From Prevotellaceae bacterium UBA4361 (lineage in GTDB: Bacteria; Bacteroidota; Bacteroidia; Bacteroidales; Bacteroidaceae), in assembly GCA_002393575.1 (NCBI GenBank), contig DGSN01000077.1, positions 1-64,000 of the forward strand: DNA of 64,000 nucleotides. Direction: 5' to 3'. How positions within the stretch are numbered: the stretch's first letter is position 1; every line of letters starts with the position of its first letter. A program made the translations under genes and the position numbers. Positions 49,901 through 58,191 of the stretch are shown one piece after another. The notes beneath the pieces were generated by a model. The model was not told the DNA's origin and did no database searches. It saw only the letters and a list, made by a program, of their open reading frames with translations.

Positions 49901-51419
49901 CAACGACACCATTCGTTTGCGCCCATATCGCATCAATTTCGACAATATCCGCATAGCTGATTCACGCTCCAACGAAGGTACGGTGAATGGTTATGTGTCG
50001 CATCGGAATCTGAAGAATTTCCAATATGAATTCAACGTTAGTTTGAACCATCTCCTCGCTTACGAGGAAACACAATTCAACAACGACAAGTTCATGGGAC
50101 GTGTATTTGCAGACGGACAACTCACGCTGAGAGGTGCTGATGGGCATCCGCTCAATATCATTGCCGATTTGACACCGACCCGAGGTAGTTTCTTTGCATA
50201 CGATTCTGCCACACCCGATGCCATCGCCACTTCCTCGTTTATCAAGTTCAATGATAGAGATAAAGACACAACGTTGAAGGATTCTACCACCCATACATTC
50301 TCCGTTGACTCCATTTTCATGTTGGACAACGATAACGACGACTTGCTGCTTGAGGCATACGCACAAAGACAAAAAGAAAAGCAAAAGGAGGATGACTACG
50401 AATACAGGGGTGACATCTTTATGAATGTAGGCATACACCTCAGTCCTGACTGCGAAATCAAACTCAGAATGGACAATGCCGACGATGGTTATATCTCAAC
50501 CTACGGCAATGGTACTCTGCAAGCATACTACCACAACAAAGGCTCGTTCACACTCGATGGCACATACAACATACAGAGTGGACGCTACCGACTCTACTTG
50601 CAGGACATCATCTACCGTGACCTCGACATTCAGAATGGTTCCAGCGTCGTTTTCAACGGAAATCCATTCGATGCCAACATCCATCTCATTTGCTGGCACA
50701 CACTCAACGCTGTTCCCCTCAATGACTTGACTTCCAATTCGGGCTACAGTAGCAACAACAAAGTGAAAGTCATTTGCATTCTCGACATCACTGGCAACCT
50801 GAATAACATGACATTCAACTTCGACATCAACCTGCCAAATGTGAATGATGAAACACGTCAGTTAGTGCGTTCACTCATATCGACAGATGAGGAAATGAAC
50901 ACACAGATGATTTACCTCTTAGGCATGGGACGATTCTATACCAATGAATATGCTCGTGCATCAGGAACCAACAATTCCGCCCAAGCCATGAACAACCTCC
51001 TCTCCTCCACCATCAGCGGACAAATCAACCAGATGCTTTCCAGCGTAATCGGGACAGAAAGCAAATGGAATTTCGGCACAGGACTTTCCACTGGAGAACA
51101 AGGATGGCAGGACCTCGACATCGAAGGCATCCTTTCAGGTCGCTTGCTCGATGACCGTCTGCTCATCAATGGTAACTTCGGCTATCGTGACAATCCACTC
51201 AAACAGAGCGCAAGCTTAATCGGCGACTTCGATGTGAAATGGAGAATTACCCCAAATGGAAATACATATCTGAAAGCGTATAACAAAAACAACGACCGCT
51301 ACTTTACCAAAGCGACTCTCAACACACAGGGAGTTGGCATCAGCTTCCAACGTGACTTTGAGAAATGGCGCGACTTGTTCCGACGCAAGGCTCTGAAAGG
51401 AGTGAAAAGCGGTAAGTGA
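46974..51419 (+). CDS. TamB-like translocation and assembly protein (DUF490)
   Basis: At least 1481 residues. An N-terminal membrane helix (VYVGLILLLHLPFVQKQM) anchors a very long beta-rich AsmA/TamB repeat region with HVxNxxIxLxD-like strands; the C-terminal DUF490 domain is seen in GSFTLDGTYNIQSGRYRLYL and NLNNMTFNFDINLPNVNDET. Such proteins bridge inner and outer membranes and carry lipid or help outer membrane protein insertion. The listed start is a GTG at 46974; the same frame is open upstream with KYLRKILRPLITSIIV, which looks like a genuine basic lead to the helix, but has no ATG. The true start may be a rare codon near 46914. The last residues GVKSGK are coded by a GTGAAAAGCGGTAAGTG stretch. 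Confidence 0.88.
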   Translation: MVYVGLILLLHLPFVQKQMGNVVANALSEKLGTKVKVGNVNLGFLNRIIIDDLYVEDEEKQPMLQATRTSATITLVPLLSGKVQISTAQIFGLTANLKKKNLDAPLNCQFVIDAFSSDEKKESSPFYLNINSLIVRHATVNYDVESEEETKGKFNHNHLSLSDICITSSIKTFSNDSVNITLKRFDFKENKSGLELLRFRTSIAANKQAAFIDSLHIATRNSTINLGPTSITYPQYDIDKSFDFSSSIRNTIITLSDFQAFLPILADFKTPISVETGIHSHQREIKLRNTAIVSQDNSLQFLANTNVRLHENKLARLNTHINKLDILPEGMESIAKALKLDEFTSSTLLRLGHIHLEGNASKDEDNMFADLKVNTDAGKLTLNGSFDAENNFVAQTESDDFNLKQLLHDDKLGQTAFKLNVDGTLAQNRQPSGTVSGSIEKLEYSNYTYNNIKLNGIASADGFEGHASIDDPNIRLVFDGKIDQLGGLAETDMKLSLQNFNPHALHLTNNYEGETFHLKAQVNTKGNSLDTAEGKVEMDSIFIKTPDQLLSVNSLLVKAQNMGNGQRSIDIDGDFVRASLHGTTHLADLIPCFQNQLAQHLPSLIEPTRNVKKNQQFQLSLELSETPILHHFIKEDFSILRPINIEAEMDEQNDKSTLHIDAPSISYNGTEYDYVKLNYEGDANLFNLQASLLRKLENNSCKFVVNSTGKDNRVQTDLSWKTMLENSTSGKLSTITQFENNQGKTQVGIHIQPSDIIINDTIWHVANSEINILDKNIDCKNVKISNENRYLTVNGKISESPSDSLVAELNDISINYVLDLVNFTAVKFIGHASGHAYIRNIFKKPDFHANLTVPDFGIDKGRLGMALIHANWDESVKGVKINANIFDKDKGKERFTTCNGFVSPAQNDIQLQIGANNTSAEFLNSFLGSIFDDIEGDINGVVNVVGPLSEIGLVGDASTNIDMTLHATKVRYHINPNDTIRLRPYRINFDNIRIADSRSNEGTVNGYVSHRNLKNFQYEFNVSLNHLLAYEETQFNNDKFMGRVFADGQLTLRGADGHPLNIIADLTPTRGSFFAYDSATPDAIATSSFIKFNDRDKDTTLKDSTTHTFSVDSIFMLDNDNDDLLLEAYAQRQKEKQKEDDYEYRGDIFMNVGIHLSPDCEIKLRMDNADDGYISTYGNGTLQAYYHNKGSFTLDGTYNIQSGRYRLYLQDIIYRDLDIQNGSSVVFNGNPFDANIHLICWHTLNAVPLNDLTSNSGYSSNNKVKVICILDITGNLNNMTFNFDINLPNVNDETRQLVRSLISTDEEMNTQMIYLLGMGRFYTNEYARASGTNNSAQAMNNLLSSTISGQINQMLSSVIGTESKWNFGTGLSTGEQGWQDLDIEGILSGRLLDDRLLINGNFGYRDNPLKQSASLIGDFDVKWRITPNGNTYLKAYNKNNDRYFTKATLNTQGVGISFQRDFEKWRDLFRRKALKGVKSGK

Positions 51420-51521
51420 ATAATGTCTATAGTCAAAGGTCTAAAGTCAAAGGTTGCCTCAGACCTTAGTCCTTAGGCCATAGTCCTTAGACCTAACAAC
51501 AAAACACCATCATTGAATAAT
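51420..51521. repeat. AAGGTCTAAAGTCAAAGG inverted repeat
   Basis: GTCAAAGGTCTAAAGTCAAA (51430-51449) and CCTTAGGCCATAGTCCTTAG (51470-51489) are an imperfect inverted pair after the TamB gene, with CAGACCTTAGTCC between them. Confidence 0.5.
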
Positions 51522-53519
51522 ATGAAGAATTACGGATTTATAAAAGTGGCATCTGCCATTCCGTCAGTCACAGTGGCCGACTGCACATCCAACATCAAGG
51601 AAATCAAACGACTCATAGACCAAGCAGCCGTTGAGGAAGCAGCCATCGTCTGTTTCCCAGAGCTGAGCATCACGGCATACACCTGCAACGACCTATTCAG
51701 TCAGCAAACCTTGCTCGATGCCAGTAAAACAGCACTCCAATGGTTGCTTCAGAACAACGACACCTCCATTATAGCCATACTCGGCATGCCACTCGAAATC
51801 CATTCCATGTTGTTCAATGTGGCAGTCGTCATACAAGCCAATCGAATAGTAGGAATCGTTCCGAAGACCTATCTACCCAACTACAAAGAATTCTACGAAC
51901 AGCGGTGGTTTGCATCCGCCAACTGTCTGAAAGACACCACAACAACACTTTGCGGACAAACAGTTCCTGTGGGGAAGAACCTATTGTTCAGCATCAACAA
52001 AGAAGCAACATTCGGCATAGAACTCTGCGAGGATGTTTGGGCACCCATCCCCCCAAGCACACACCTGACACTCCAAGGTGCAGACATCATCTTTAACCTT
52101 TCTGCCTCCAACGAACTTATCAGCAAGAACAATTATCTCCACACCCTACTCTCCCAGCAATCAGCACGTTGCATTTGTGGATACGTCTATTCCTCTTCTG
52201 GTTTTGGCGAATCCACACAAGACGTAGTATATGGAGGTAATGCACTCATCTACGAAAACGGTACACAGCTTGCCTCTGCCCAGCGTTTCAGCTTAGAGCC
52301 TCAAATCTCCATTGCTGACATTGATGTGGAACGCCTACGAATGGAACGCAGAAGTAACACCACTTTTTCTGCATGTGTTCTAAACAACCTGCATTCCGAC
52401 AGCAATCAACAAACCATTGTCAACATTTCACAAATAAAACCGAACAACAACTCTTCCGACTACGAATTGGCTCGATGGGTGAACCCCCATCCATTCGTTC
52501 CAGCAGGCAAAGAACTTGATGAACGATGCGAGGAAATCTTCTCCATCCAGGTCAATGCACTTGCCAAACGCATCGTCCACACACACGCAAAAACCGTCGT
52601 GCTGGGCATCAGCGGAGGACTCGACTCTACACTTGCCTTGCTCGTCTGTGTACGTACCATGGACAAACTATCCCGTCCACGCACCGACATAGTAGGTATC
52701 ACCATGCCTGGCTTCGGCACCACCGACCGCACCTACCACAACGCCGTTGCACTCATGAAGAGCTTAGGCATCACGCTTCGTGAAATCAGCATCCGAGAAG
52801 CCTGCATCCAGCATTTCAAGGACATCGGACACGACATCAGTCAGCATGATGTCACCTACGAAAACACACAAGCTCGCGAACGGACACAAATCCTAATGGA
52901 CGTGGCAAACCAAATGAATGGATTCGTGGTAGGAACAGGCGACCTTTCAGAACTCGCACTCGGATGGGCAACATACAATGCAGACCACATGTCCAACTAC
53001 GGAGTCAATTGCTCCATCCCCAAAACACTTGTCCGTCATCTTGTCGCATGGGTTGCACACAACAGCATCGACGAAGCATCGAAAGACACCCTGCTCGACA
53101 TTGTTCAAACCCCTATCAGTCCAGAATTGATTCCAGCCGATGAAAATGGCAACATTAAGCAAAAGACAGAAGATTTAGTAGGCCCATACGAGCTTCATGA
53201 TTTCTTCCTCTACCATTTCATGCGCCTGGGATATAGCCCTGCAAAAATCTACTATTTGGCACAAATCGCCTTCTGTGGAAAACAGAAATACGACAATATC
53301 AACGGACTCAATCTGGCAGTCGGTTCCTACGATAAAGCAACCATCCTCCATTGGCTCAAGACATTCTGTCGTCGATTCTTCACCCAGCAATTCAAACGCT
53401 CCTGCCTGCCCGATGGGCCAAAGGTGGGTAGCGTCAGCCTCTCTCCTCGTGGAGATTGGCGTATGCCGTCCGACGCTTCATCTGCCGAATGGCTCAAGGA
53501 ATGCAATTCATTGGAATAA
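51522..53519 (+). CDS. nadE: Glutamine-dependent NAD+ synthetase
   Basis: 665 residues from the ATG at 51522 (MKNYGFIKVASAIPSV); an upstream TTG would add three residues. The N-terminal nitrilase-type amidase has the triad Glu (VCFPELSITAYT), Lys (VPKTYLPNYKEFYE) and Cys (GIELCEDVWAP). The C-terminal synthetase has the PP-loop VLGISGGLDSTLAL and GTGDLSELALGWATY. It makes NAD+ from deamido-NAD+, ATP and glutamine. This two-domain length is normal. The gene stands between tamB and dnaK with its own short leader. Confidence 0.96.
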   Translation: MKNYGFIKVASAIPSVTVADCTSNIKEIKRLIDQAAVEEAAIVCFPELSITAYTCNDLFSQQTLLDASKTALQWLLQNNDTSIIAILGMPLEIHSMLFNVAVVIQANRIVGIVPKTYLPNYKEFYEQRWFASANCLKDTTTTLCGQTVPVGKNLLFSINKEATFGIELCEDVWAPIPPSTHLTLQGADIIFNLSASNELISKNNYLHTLLSQQSARCICGYVYSSSGFGESTQDVVYGGNALIYENGTQLASAQRFSLEPQISIADIDVERLRMERRSNTTFSACVLNNLHSDSNQQTIVNISQIKPNNNSSDYELARWVNPHPFVPAGKELDERCEEIFSIQVNALAKRIVHTHAKTVVLGISGGLDSTLALLVCVRTMDKLSRPRTDIVGITMPGFGTTDRTYHNAVALMKSLGITLREISIREACIQHFKDIGHDISQHDVTYENTQARERTQILMDVANQMNGFVVGTGDLSELALGWATYNADHMSNYGVNCSIPKTLVRHLVAWVAHNSIDEASKDTLLDIVQTPISPELIPADENGNIKQKTEDLVGPYELHDFFLYHFMRLGYSPAKIYYLAQIAFCGKQKYDNINGLNLAVGSYDKATILHWLKTFCRRFFTQQFKRSCLPDGPKVGSVSLSPRGDWRMPSDASSAEWLKECNSLE

Positions 53520-53626
53520 CCCCATCTCATCAATCGCATCTTTTATATATTATATAAGGTATGAAGAGAAGAACAAACTGATAAGAGATATTGCAAAAAC
53601 GGAATTGGGAACAACTTCAACTTAAT

Positions 53627-53721
53627 CCCCAATTCCTTTTCAGTTATTCCCCAATCGCGTAACACTACGTCCCCAATTAAACTTTCGTACTTCCCCAATA
53701 GAATAATTGCACGTTCCCAAT
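53627..53721. repeat. Five CCCCAAT motifs with exact 22-bp period
   Basis: CCCCAAT starts at 53627, 53649, 53671 and 53693; the fifth (CCCAAT, 53716) keeps the phase with one C missing. The intervening 15 bases vary but share CGCGTAAC / CGTAC-like traces. It is the inverted-orientation relative of the 2983-3092 array. An AATTGGGAAC copy (53603-53612) precedes it in the opposite orientation. Confidence 0.82.
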
Positions 53722-53729
53722 TCCTTTTT

Positions 53730-53847
53730 TGTCACTACGAACTGACAATTAAACTGACACAATGTCATAAAGAATGAGTAGATTTGAATTGACATGCTTG
53801 TTGGCATGGAATTTGCCAATTTCAGCATCGTGTTGACAAATGTGTCA
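53730..53847. promoter_or_regulatory. Clustered TGACA/TGTCA half-sites upstream of dnaK
   Basis: TGTCA at 53730, TGACA at 53743, an inverted pair TGACA-N3-TGTCA (53755-53767), TGACA at 53790, and an inverted pair TGACA-N4-TGTCA (53834-53847). The two paired sites look like operator palindromes; single ones could be -33 variants for the dnaK promoter. Confidence 0.5.
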
Positions 53848-53890
53848 GAATTATTCACGGAATTAATAACAAAAAAATTCATAAAAGAAA

Positions 53891-55810
53891 ATGGGAAAGA
53901 TTATCGGAATTGACTTGGGAACAACAAACAGTTGTGTCTCTGTGTTTGAAGGCAACGAACCAGTTGTCATCGCAAATAGTGAAGGAAAGCGCACAACTCC
54001 GTCTATCGTAGGTTTCGTAGATGGCGGCGAGCGCAAAGTGGGTGACCCTGCAAAACGTCAAGCCATCACAAACCCAAAGCGCACGGTGTTCTCCATCAAG
54101 CGTTTCATGGGTGAAACATACGACCAGGTGCAACAGGAAATCGCACGCGTTCCATACGAAGTGAAACGTGGTGACAACAACACTCCACGTGTTGACATTG
54201 ACGGACGTCTCTACACTCCACAGGAAATCTCTGCAATGATTCTTCAGAAGATGAAGAAAACCGCTGAGGATTACCTCGGACAGGAAGTCACGGAAGCTGT
54301 GATTACTGTGCCTGCTTATTTCTCCGACTCTCAGCGTCAGGCTACTAAGGAGGCTGGTCAGATTGCAGGGCTCGATGTGAAGCGTATCGTGAACGAACCA
54401 ACAGCAGCCGCTTTGGCTTATGGTATCGACAAGGCTAACAAGGATATGAAGATTGCTGTGTTCGACCTTGGTGGTGGTACGTTCGATATTTCCATCCTCG
54501 AATTTGGTGGTGGTGTGTTCGAAGTGCTTTCCACGAATGGTAACACGCACCTCGGTGGAGATGACTTCGACCAGGTTATCATCGACTGGCTGGCAGGTGA
54601 ATTCAAGCAGGAAGAAGGTGTGGACCTCACGCTCGACCCTATGGCTATGCAGCGTCTGAAGGAGGCTGCTGAAAAGGCGAAGATTGAACTTTCTTCAAGT
54701 TCTTCCACCGAAATCAACCTTCCTTACATCACGGTTGCAAGCGGTATGCCTAAGCATTTGGTGAAGACGCTTACTCGTGCTAAGTTCGAAGCTCTTGCTC
54801 ACGGATTGATTCAAGCATGTCTTGAGCCTTGTAAGAATGCGGTCCGCGATGCTGGTATCAGCACAAGCGATATTGACGAGGTGATTCTTGTGGGTGGCTC
54901 AAGCCGTATTCCTGCTGTTCAGCAACTCGTTGAGGAGTATTTCGGAAAGGCTCCATCAAAGGGAGTGAACCCAGACGAAGTGGTGGCTGTAGGTGCATCT
55001 ATCCAGGGTGCCATCCTCAACAAGGAAGAAGGCGTTGGTGACATCGTTCTTCTCGATGTTACGCCTCTCTCAATGGGTATCGAAACGCTCGGTGGTGTTA
55101 TGACGAAACTAATTGATGCAAACACGACCATCCCTTGCAAGAAGAGCGAAGTATTCTCTACAGCTGCTGACAACCAGACGGAAGTGACTATCCACGTATT
55201 GCAGGGTGAACGTCCTATGGCTGCTCAGAACAAGAGCATCGGCCGTTTCAACCTTACAGGCATTGCTCCAGCTCGTCGTGGCATTCCACAGATTGAAGTG
55301 TCGTTCGACATTGACGCAAACGGTATCCTCAACGTATCGGCTAAGGACAAGGCAACGGGTAAGGAGCAGAGCATCCGCATTGAAGCTTCATCTGGTTTGA
55401 GCAAGGAGGAAATCGACCGAATGAAGGCTGAAGCAGAGGCTAATGCAGAAGCCGACAAGAAGGAACGTGAGCGCATCGACAAGATGAACCAAGCAGACTC
55501 AATGATTTTCCAGACAGAAAACCAGTTGAAGGAACTTGGTGACAAGCTTTCCGCAGATGGTAGGTCCAGCATTGAAGCAGCTCTCAAGAAATTGAAAGAT
55601 GCTCATGCAGCAGGTGACCTTGCTGGTATTGACGCAGCAACAACAGAACTCAACAATGCATGGCAGACAGCAAGCCAGAACATGTATCAAGGTGCTCAAG
55701 GTCAGCCTGGTGCTGGTGCAGGCTTCCAAGGCGGTGCGCAGAACAACTCGCAGCAAAGCAACAATCCTGCCGACGATGTTCAAGACGCAGACTTTGAGGA
55801 GGTCCATTAG
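53891..55810 (+). CDS. dnaK: Chaperone protein DnaK (Hsp70)
   Basis: 639 residues. The ATPase domain starts GKIIGIDLGTTNSCVSVFEG and has AVFDLGGGTFDISILE and VILVGGSSRIPAVQQLVEEY; the substrate domain starts near residue 390, and the tail GAQGQPGAGAGFQGG ends DADFEEVH. DnaK folds proteins with DnaJ and GrpE; neither is adjacent here. Codons are typical of highly expressed genes. The gene is followed by an intrinsic terminator. Confidence 0.98.
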   Translation: MGKIIGIDLGTTNSCVSVFEGNEPVVIANSEGKRTTPSIVGFVDGGERKVGDPAKRQAITNPKRTVFSIKRFMGETYDQVQQEIARVPYEVKRGDNNTPRVDIDGRLYTPQEISAMILQKMKKTAEDYLGQEVTEAVITVPAYFSDSQRQATKEAGQIAGLDVKRIVNEPTAAALAYGIDKANKDMKIAVFDLGGGTFDISILEFGGGVFEVLSTNGNTHLGGDDFDQVIIDWLAGEFKQEEGVDLTLDPMAMQRLKEAAEKAKIELSSSSSTEINLPYITVASGMPKHLVKTLTRAKFEALAHGLIQACLEPCKNAVRDAGISTSDIDEVILVGGSSRIPAVQQLVEEYFGKAPSKGVNPDEVVAVGASIQGAILNKEEGVGDIVLLDVTPLSMGIETLGGVMTKLIDANTTIPCKKSEVFSTAADNQTEVTIHVLQGERPMAAQNKSIGRFNLTGIAPARRGIPQIEVSFDIDANGILNVSAKDKATGKEQSIRIEASSGLSKEEIDRMKAEAEANAEADKKERERIDKMNQADSMIFQTENQLKELGDKLSADGRSSIEAALKKLKDAHAAGDLAGIDAATTELNNAWQTASQNMYQGAQGQPGAGAGFQGGAQNNSQQSNNPADDVQDADFEEVH

Positions 55811-55843
55811 TCCAAAGATAACAATCAATAACAATCGGAAACC

Positions 55844-55884
55844 AAATCCGTGTAGCTCTCTGAGTTACACGGATTTGCCGTTTT
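55844..55884 (+). terminator. Terminator of dnaK
   Basis: AAATCCGTGTAGCTC (55844-55858) pairs with GAGTTACACGGATTT (55862-55876) around a TCT loop, followed by GCCGTTTT. This is the last host-type feature before the mobile element. Confidence 0.9.
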
Positions 55885-56022
55885 AAGGGGTTTGGTGTTC
55901 GTTATTGATTTCTATCATTTCCTATCTCAGACGTGTTCCATATTTGTACCTTAACAAAAAAGTAGAAGTTTTGAAACAAAAAAATATAAATAAAAACAAA
56001 GTCTAATTTTGAACAAAAAATT
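55877..56022. other. Probable left end of the integrative element
   Basis: 146 bp between the dnaK terminator and the first element gene. The attachment site should lie here, or downstream of the integrase gene, but it cannot be marked without the right end. TAATTTTG at 56004-56011 fits a -7 box, with a weak -33. Confidence 0.4.
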
Positions 56023-56586
56023 ATGCCAGGAATTGCATTGGAAATCAAGAGAAAATGCAAAGTGTGTGGAAAAGTTTTCCTTGTGAAGAAGCTTGACTCA
56101 CAGTTTTGCTCGAAAAGATGCAGCGCAGTCGATTTGAAACGCAGGCGCGATGCAGAAGTAAAAGAGGCTCGTCTCGCAAAGATTGCAGCCCAAGTGCCGG
56201 ACATCCGAGAGTATATCTCGGTAAAAGAGGCCGTAGCCTTGTACCATATTGAACGTGGTACGTTGTACCGTCTCATACGATTAGGGCGTATTCCAGCAAT
56301 GAATTTTGGGAAACATCTCATTCGTATCAAGCGTTCAGAACTGGAAGCCAACTTTATGCTACGCAAAAAAGCTAAACGAGAGAAGGAGAAACCAATCCCA
56401 AAGCTCTACAACCTCGAACCAGAGAATTGTTATACCGTTGGAGAGATATGCAAGAAGTATCGCATCAACGACAGCACCGTATGGGCGCATGTACGGAAGT
56501 ATTCTATCCCCTCACGACAAATAGGCAACTATGTCTATATCCCCAAAGACGAAATCGATAATCTCTATAAATCCGATATATTATGA
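56023..56586 (+). CDS. Zinc-finger plus double helix-turn-helix protein of the element
   Basis: 187 residues. The N-terminus has a C-x2-C...C-x3-C cluster (Cys12, Cys15, Cys29, Cys33: RKCKVCGK and FCSKRCS), the size of a treble-clef zinc finger. Two MerR/excisionase-type HTH units follow: about residues 65-110 (ISVKEAVALYHIERGTLYRL) and 135-182 (YTVGEICKKYRINDSTVWAH). Paired HTH proteins of this kind are found just upstream of tyrosine integrases in Bacteroidetes elements and may control excision. Its stop overlaps the integrase start by 4 bp, so translation is coupled. Function as directionality factor is inferred. Confidence 0.75.
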   Translation: MPGIALEIKRKCKVCGKVFLVKKLDSQFCSKRCSAVDLKRRRDAEVKEARLAKIAAQVPDIREYISVKEAVALYHIERGTLYRLIRLGRIPAMNFGKHLIRIKRSELEANFMLRKKAKREKEKPIPKLYNLEPENCYTVGEICKKYRINDSTVWAHVRKYSIPSRQIGNYVYIPKDEIDNLYKSDIL

Positions 56587-57845
56587 AGAAAGCAATGCTC
56601 CACACCAAAGTGTCCGTCAGACTCCGAAAGTCGGAGCTTCATGACGAGTGGTATCTTTACCTCGAAGCCTATCCTGTGTTCAAACCTGGGCATGACAAGC
56701 CTTGCCGTGAACGCGAGTATCTAAACCGTATCATCAGGACTCCTTTGTGGGACAAGACTCGTCCTGCTCGTATGGATGAATACGGCAACCAATCTTATAA
56801 GCCCAAACGTGACGTGAACGGTATCATCGTTTGTCGTTCAAAGGCAGACCGTGAAACGTGTGTCTTTGCCGACAATGTACGCATTCTCCGCCAGCGGGAA
56901 TACGACAATACGGAACTATATTCTGACACCGAACAAGCTATGGTGGAGAAGAAAGCCAGAGGACAGGCTGACTTCATTGAATATTTCGGAAAGCAGGCTG
57001 CTAAACGCTACAAGAATGACACCAAATCCGTCGGTGTCAATTGGGATAGAGCCCATGACTTGCTGAAGATATTCAACAAGAATAAGCCTTTACCGTTTGC
57101 TCAGATTGATATGCACTTGATAGAGAGTTTCAGGGACTTCTTACTGAAAGCTCCGCGAGGGGGCAATAAAAGAGGTATCATCTCTCAGAATACAGCTTCC
57201 ACCTATTTCACTCTTTTCAAGGCAGCTCTACATCAGGCATTCATCGACAATTACTTCGACGTAGACATTGCCGCTAAGGTGAAGGGCATCTCTGGAGTGG
57301 AGAGCCGTCGCGAGTATCTAACTATCGAGGAACTGAACAAACTCGCAGCAACACCTTGTGAATACCCCATGTTGAAGAAGGCTGCCTTCTTTAGTGCATT
57401 GACAGGACTTCGTCATTCCGATATACGAAAGATGACTTGGAAAGAACTATCCGTAGAAGGTGATCACTATCGCATAAACTTCACTCAACGGAAAACAGGA
57501 GGTGTGGAGTACATGCCTATATCTGAGCAAGCCTATCTTATTTGTGGTGAACCTGCCGAACCCGATAGGTTGGTTTTTGAAGGATTACAAGATCCTTCAT
57601 GGATTAACAGACCAGTGAAGAAGTGGATAGAAGCTGCTGGTATAAAGAAGCACATAACATTCCATTGCTTTCGTCATTCCTACGCAACAAACCAACTTAC
57701 AGAAGGCACGGACTTATACACCGTATCAAAGATGTTGGGGCATACCAACATCCGCACCACGCAGATATACGCCAAGGTCGTTGACTCTAAGAAAGAGGAG
57801 GCTGCACAAGCCATCAAACTCAATCTTCAAAGTGATGTGATATAA
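56583..57845 (+). CDS. Tyrosine recombinase/integrase
   Basis: 420 residues. The catalytic set is complete: Arg277 (TGLRHSDIRK), His361-x-x-Arg364 (HCFRHSYATNQL), His387 (MLGHTNIRTT) and Tyr396 (QIYAKV). The N-terminal part has the Arm-type lead (SVRLRKSELHDEWYLYLEAY) and a core-binding SAM-like domain at about 135-230. It integrates and excises the element. It overlaps the HTH gene by 4 bp. The integration site appears to be next to dnaK. Confidence 0.93.
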   Translation: MKKAMLHTKVSVRLRKSELHDEWYLYLEAYPVFKPGHDKPCREREYLNRIIRTPLWDKTRPARMDEYGNQSYKPKRDVNGIIVCRSKADRETCVFADNVRILRQREYDNTELYSDTEQAMVEKKARGQADFIEYFGKQAAKRYKNDTKSVGVNWDRAHDLLKIFNKNKPLPFAQIDMHLIESFRDFLLKAPRGGNKRGIISQNTASTYFTLFKAALHQAFIDNYFDVDIAAKVKGISGVESRREYLTIEELNKLAATPCEYPMLKKAAFFSALTGLRHSDIRKMTWKELSVEGDHYRINFTQRKTGGVEYMPISEQAYLICGEPAEPDRLVFEGLQDPSWINRPVKKWIEAAGIKKHITFHCFRHSYATNQLTEGTDLYTVSKMLGHTNIRTTQIYAKVVDSKKEEAAQAIKLNLQSDVI

Positions 57846-57923
57846 ATCCATCAAGCACCTTACTAAGGTTAAGCCATCTATGCAATAGCAAAGGTGGCTT
57901 GCCCCGTCTTTTAACTTTCATTC

Positions 57924-57966
57924 ATACGGAATAGCCTACGGAAGTATCCCGTAAGCCATTCCGTAT
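57924..57966. repeat. Interrupted palindrome ATACGGAAT ... ATTCCGTAT
   Basis: Two nested arms: ATACGGAAT (57924-57932) with ATTCCGTAT (57958-57966), and TACGG (57937-57941) with CCGTA (57949-57953); AGCC occurs directly (not inverted) between them in both halves. A candidate binding site for the integrase or the HTH proteins. Confidence 0.6.
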
Positions 57967-58096
57967 CTCAATTATTTTCGATTTCTATTGTTAAATGATG
58001 TTTCTGAAACCGCCTGATTTCAAGCGTTTTCGGTTATTTATTGATTGTTGTTAATACGAAACGGCATACGGGAAGTTTTTACCCATTTTTCTGCCC

Positions 58097-58127
58097 TTGC
58101 GAAGGGCATTTTATCGCACTATCTTTG
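58097..58127 (+). promoter_or_regulatory. Promoter of the HTH/primase unit
   Basis: TTG at 58097-58099 and TATCTTTG at 58120-58127. Leader about 57 nt. Confidence 0.6.
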
Positions 58128-58191
58128 CAGCCGAATTCAAATAAACGCTGACTGCGCAGTCGCAAAGTATTAACATCAAATTTCATTTAAA

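Larger units (their letters stand above)
53520..53890. promoter_or_regulatory. dnaK upstream region with a 22-bp array and TGACA motifs
   Basis: 371 bp. First comes the CCCCAAT array (53627-53721), then six TGACA half-sites in 118 bp (see next entries), a TAGATTTG (53779-53786) that could be a -7 box with TGACA 19 bp upstream (53755-53759), and an inverted pair TTGGCA / TGCCAA (53801-53819). There is no CIRCE element (TTAGCACTC-N9-GAGTGCTAA). Confidence 0.55.
57846..58191. other. Gap with palindrome and promoter in the mobile element
   Basis: 346 bp. An interrupted palindrome ATACGGAAT-AGCC-TACGG / CCGTA-AGCC-ATTCCGTAT at 57924-57966; another ACGGCATACGGG at 58061-58072. A good promoter TATCTTTG at 58120-58127 with TTG at 58097-58099 (20 bp) drives the next genes. 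No repeats of the host families. Confidence 0.65.

Noticed and set aside
53730..53890. CIRCE/HrcA operator at dnaK
   Set aside because: No TTAGCACTC-N9-GAGTGCTAA is present; the palindromes there are of a different type.
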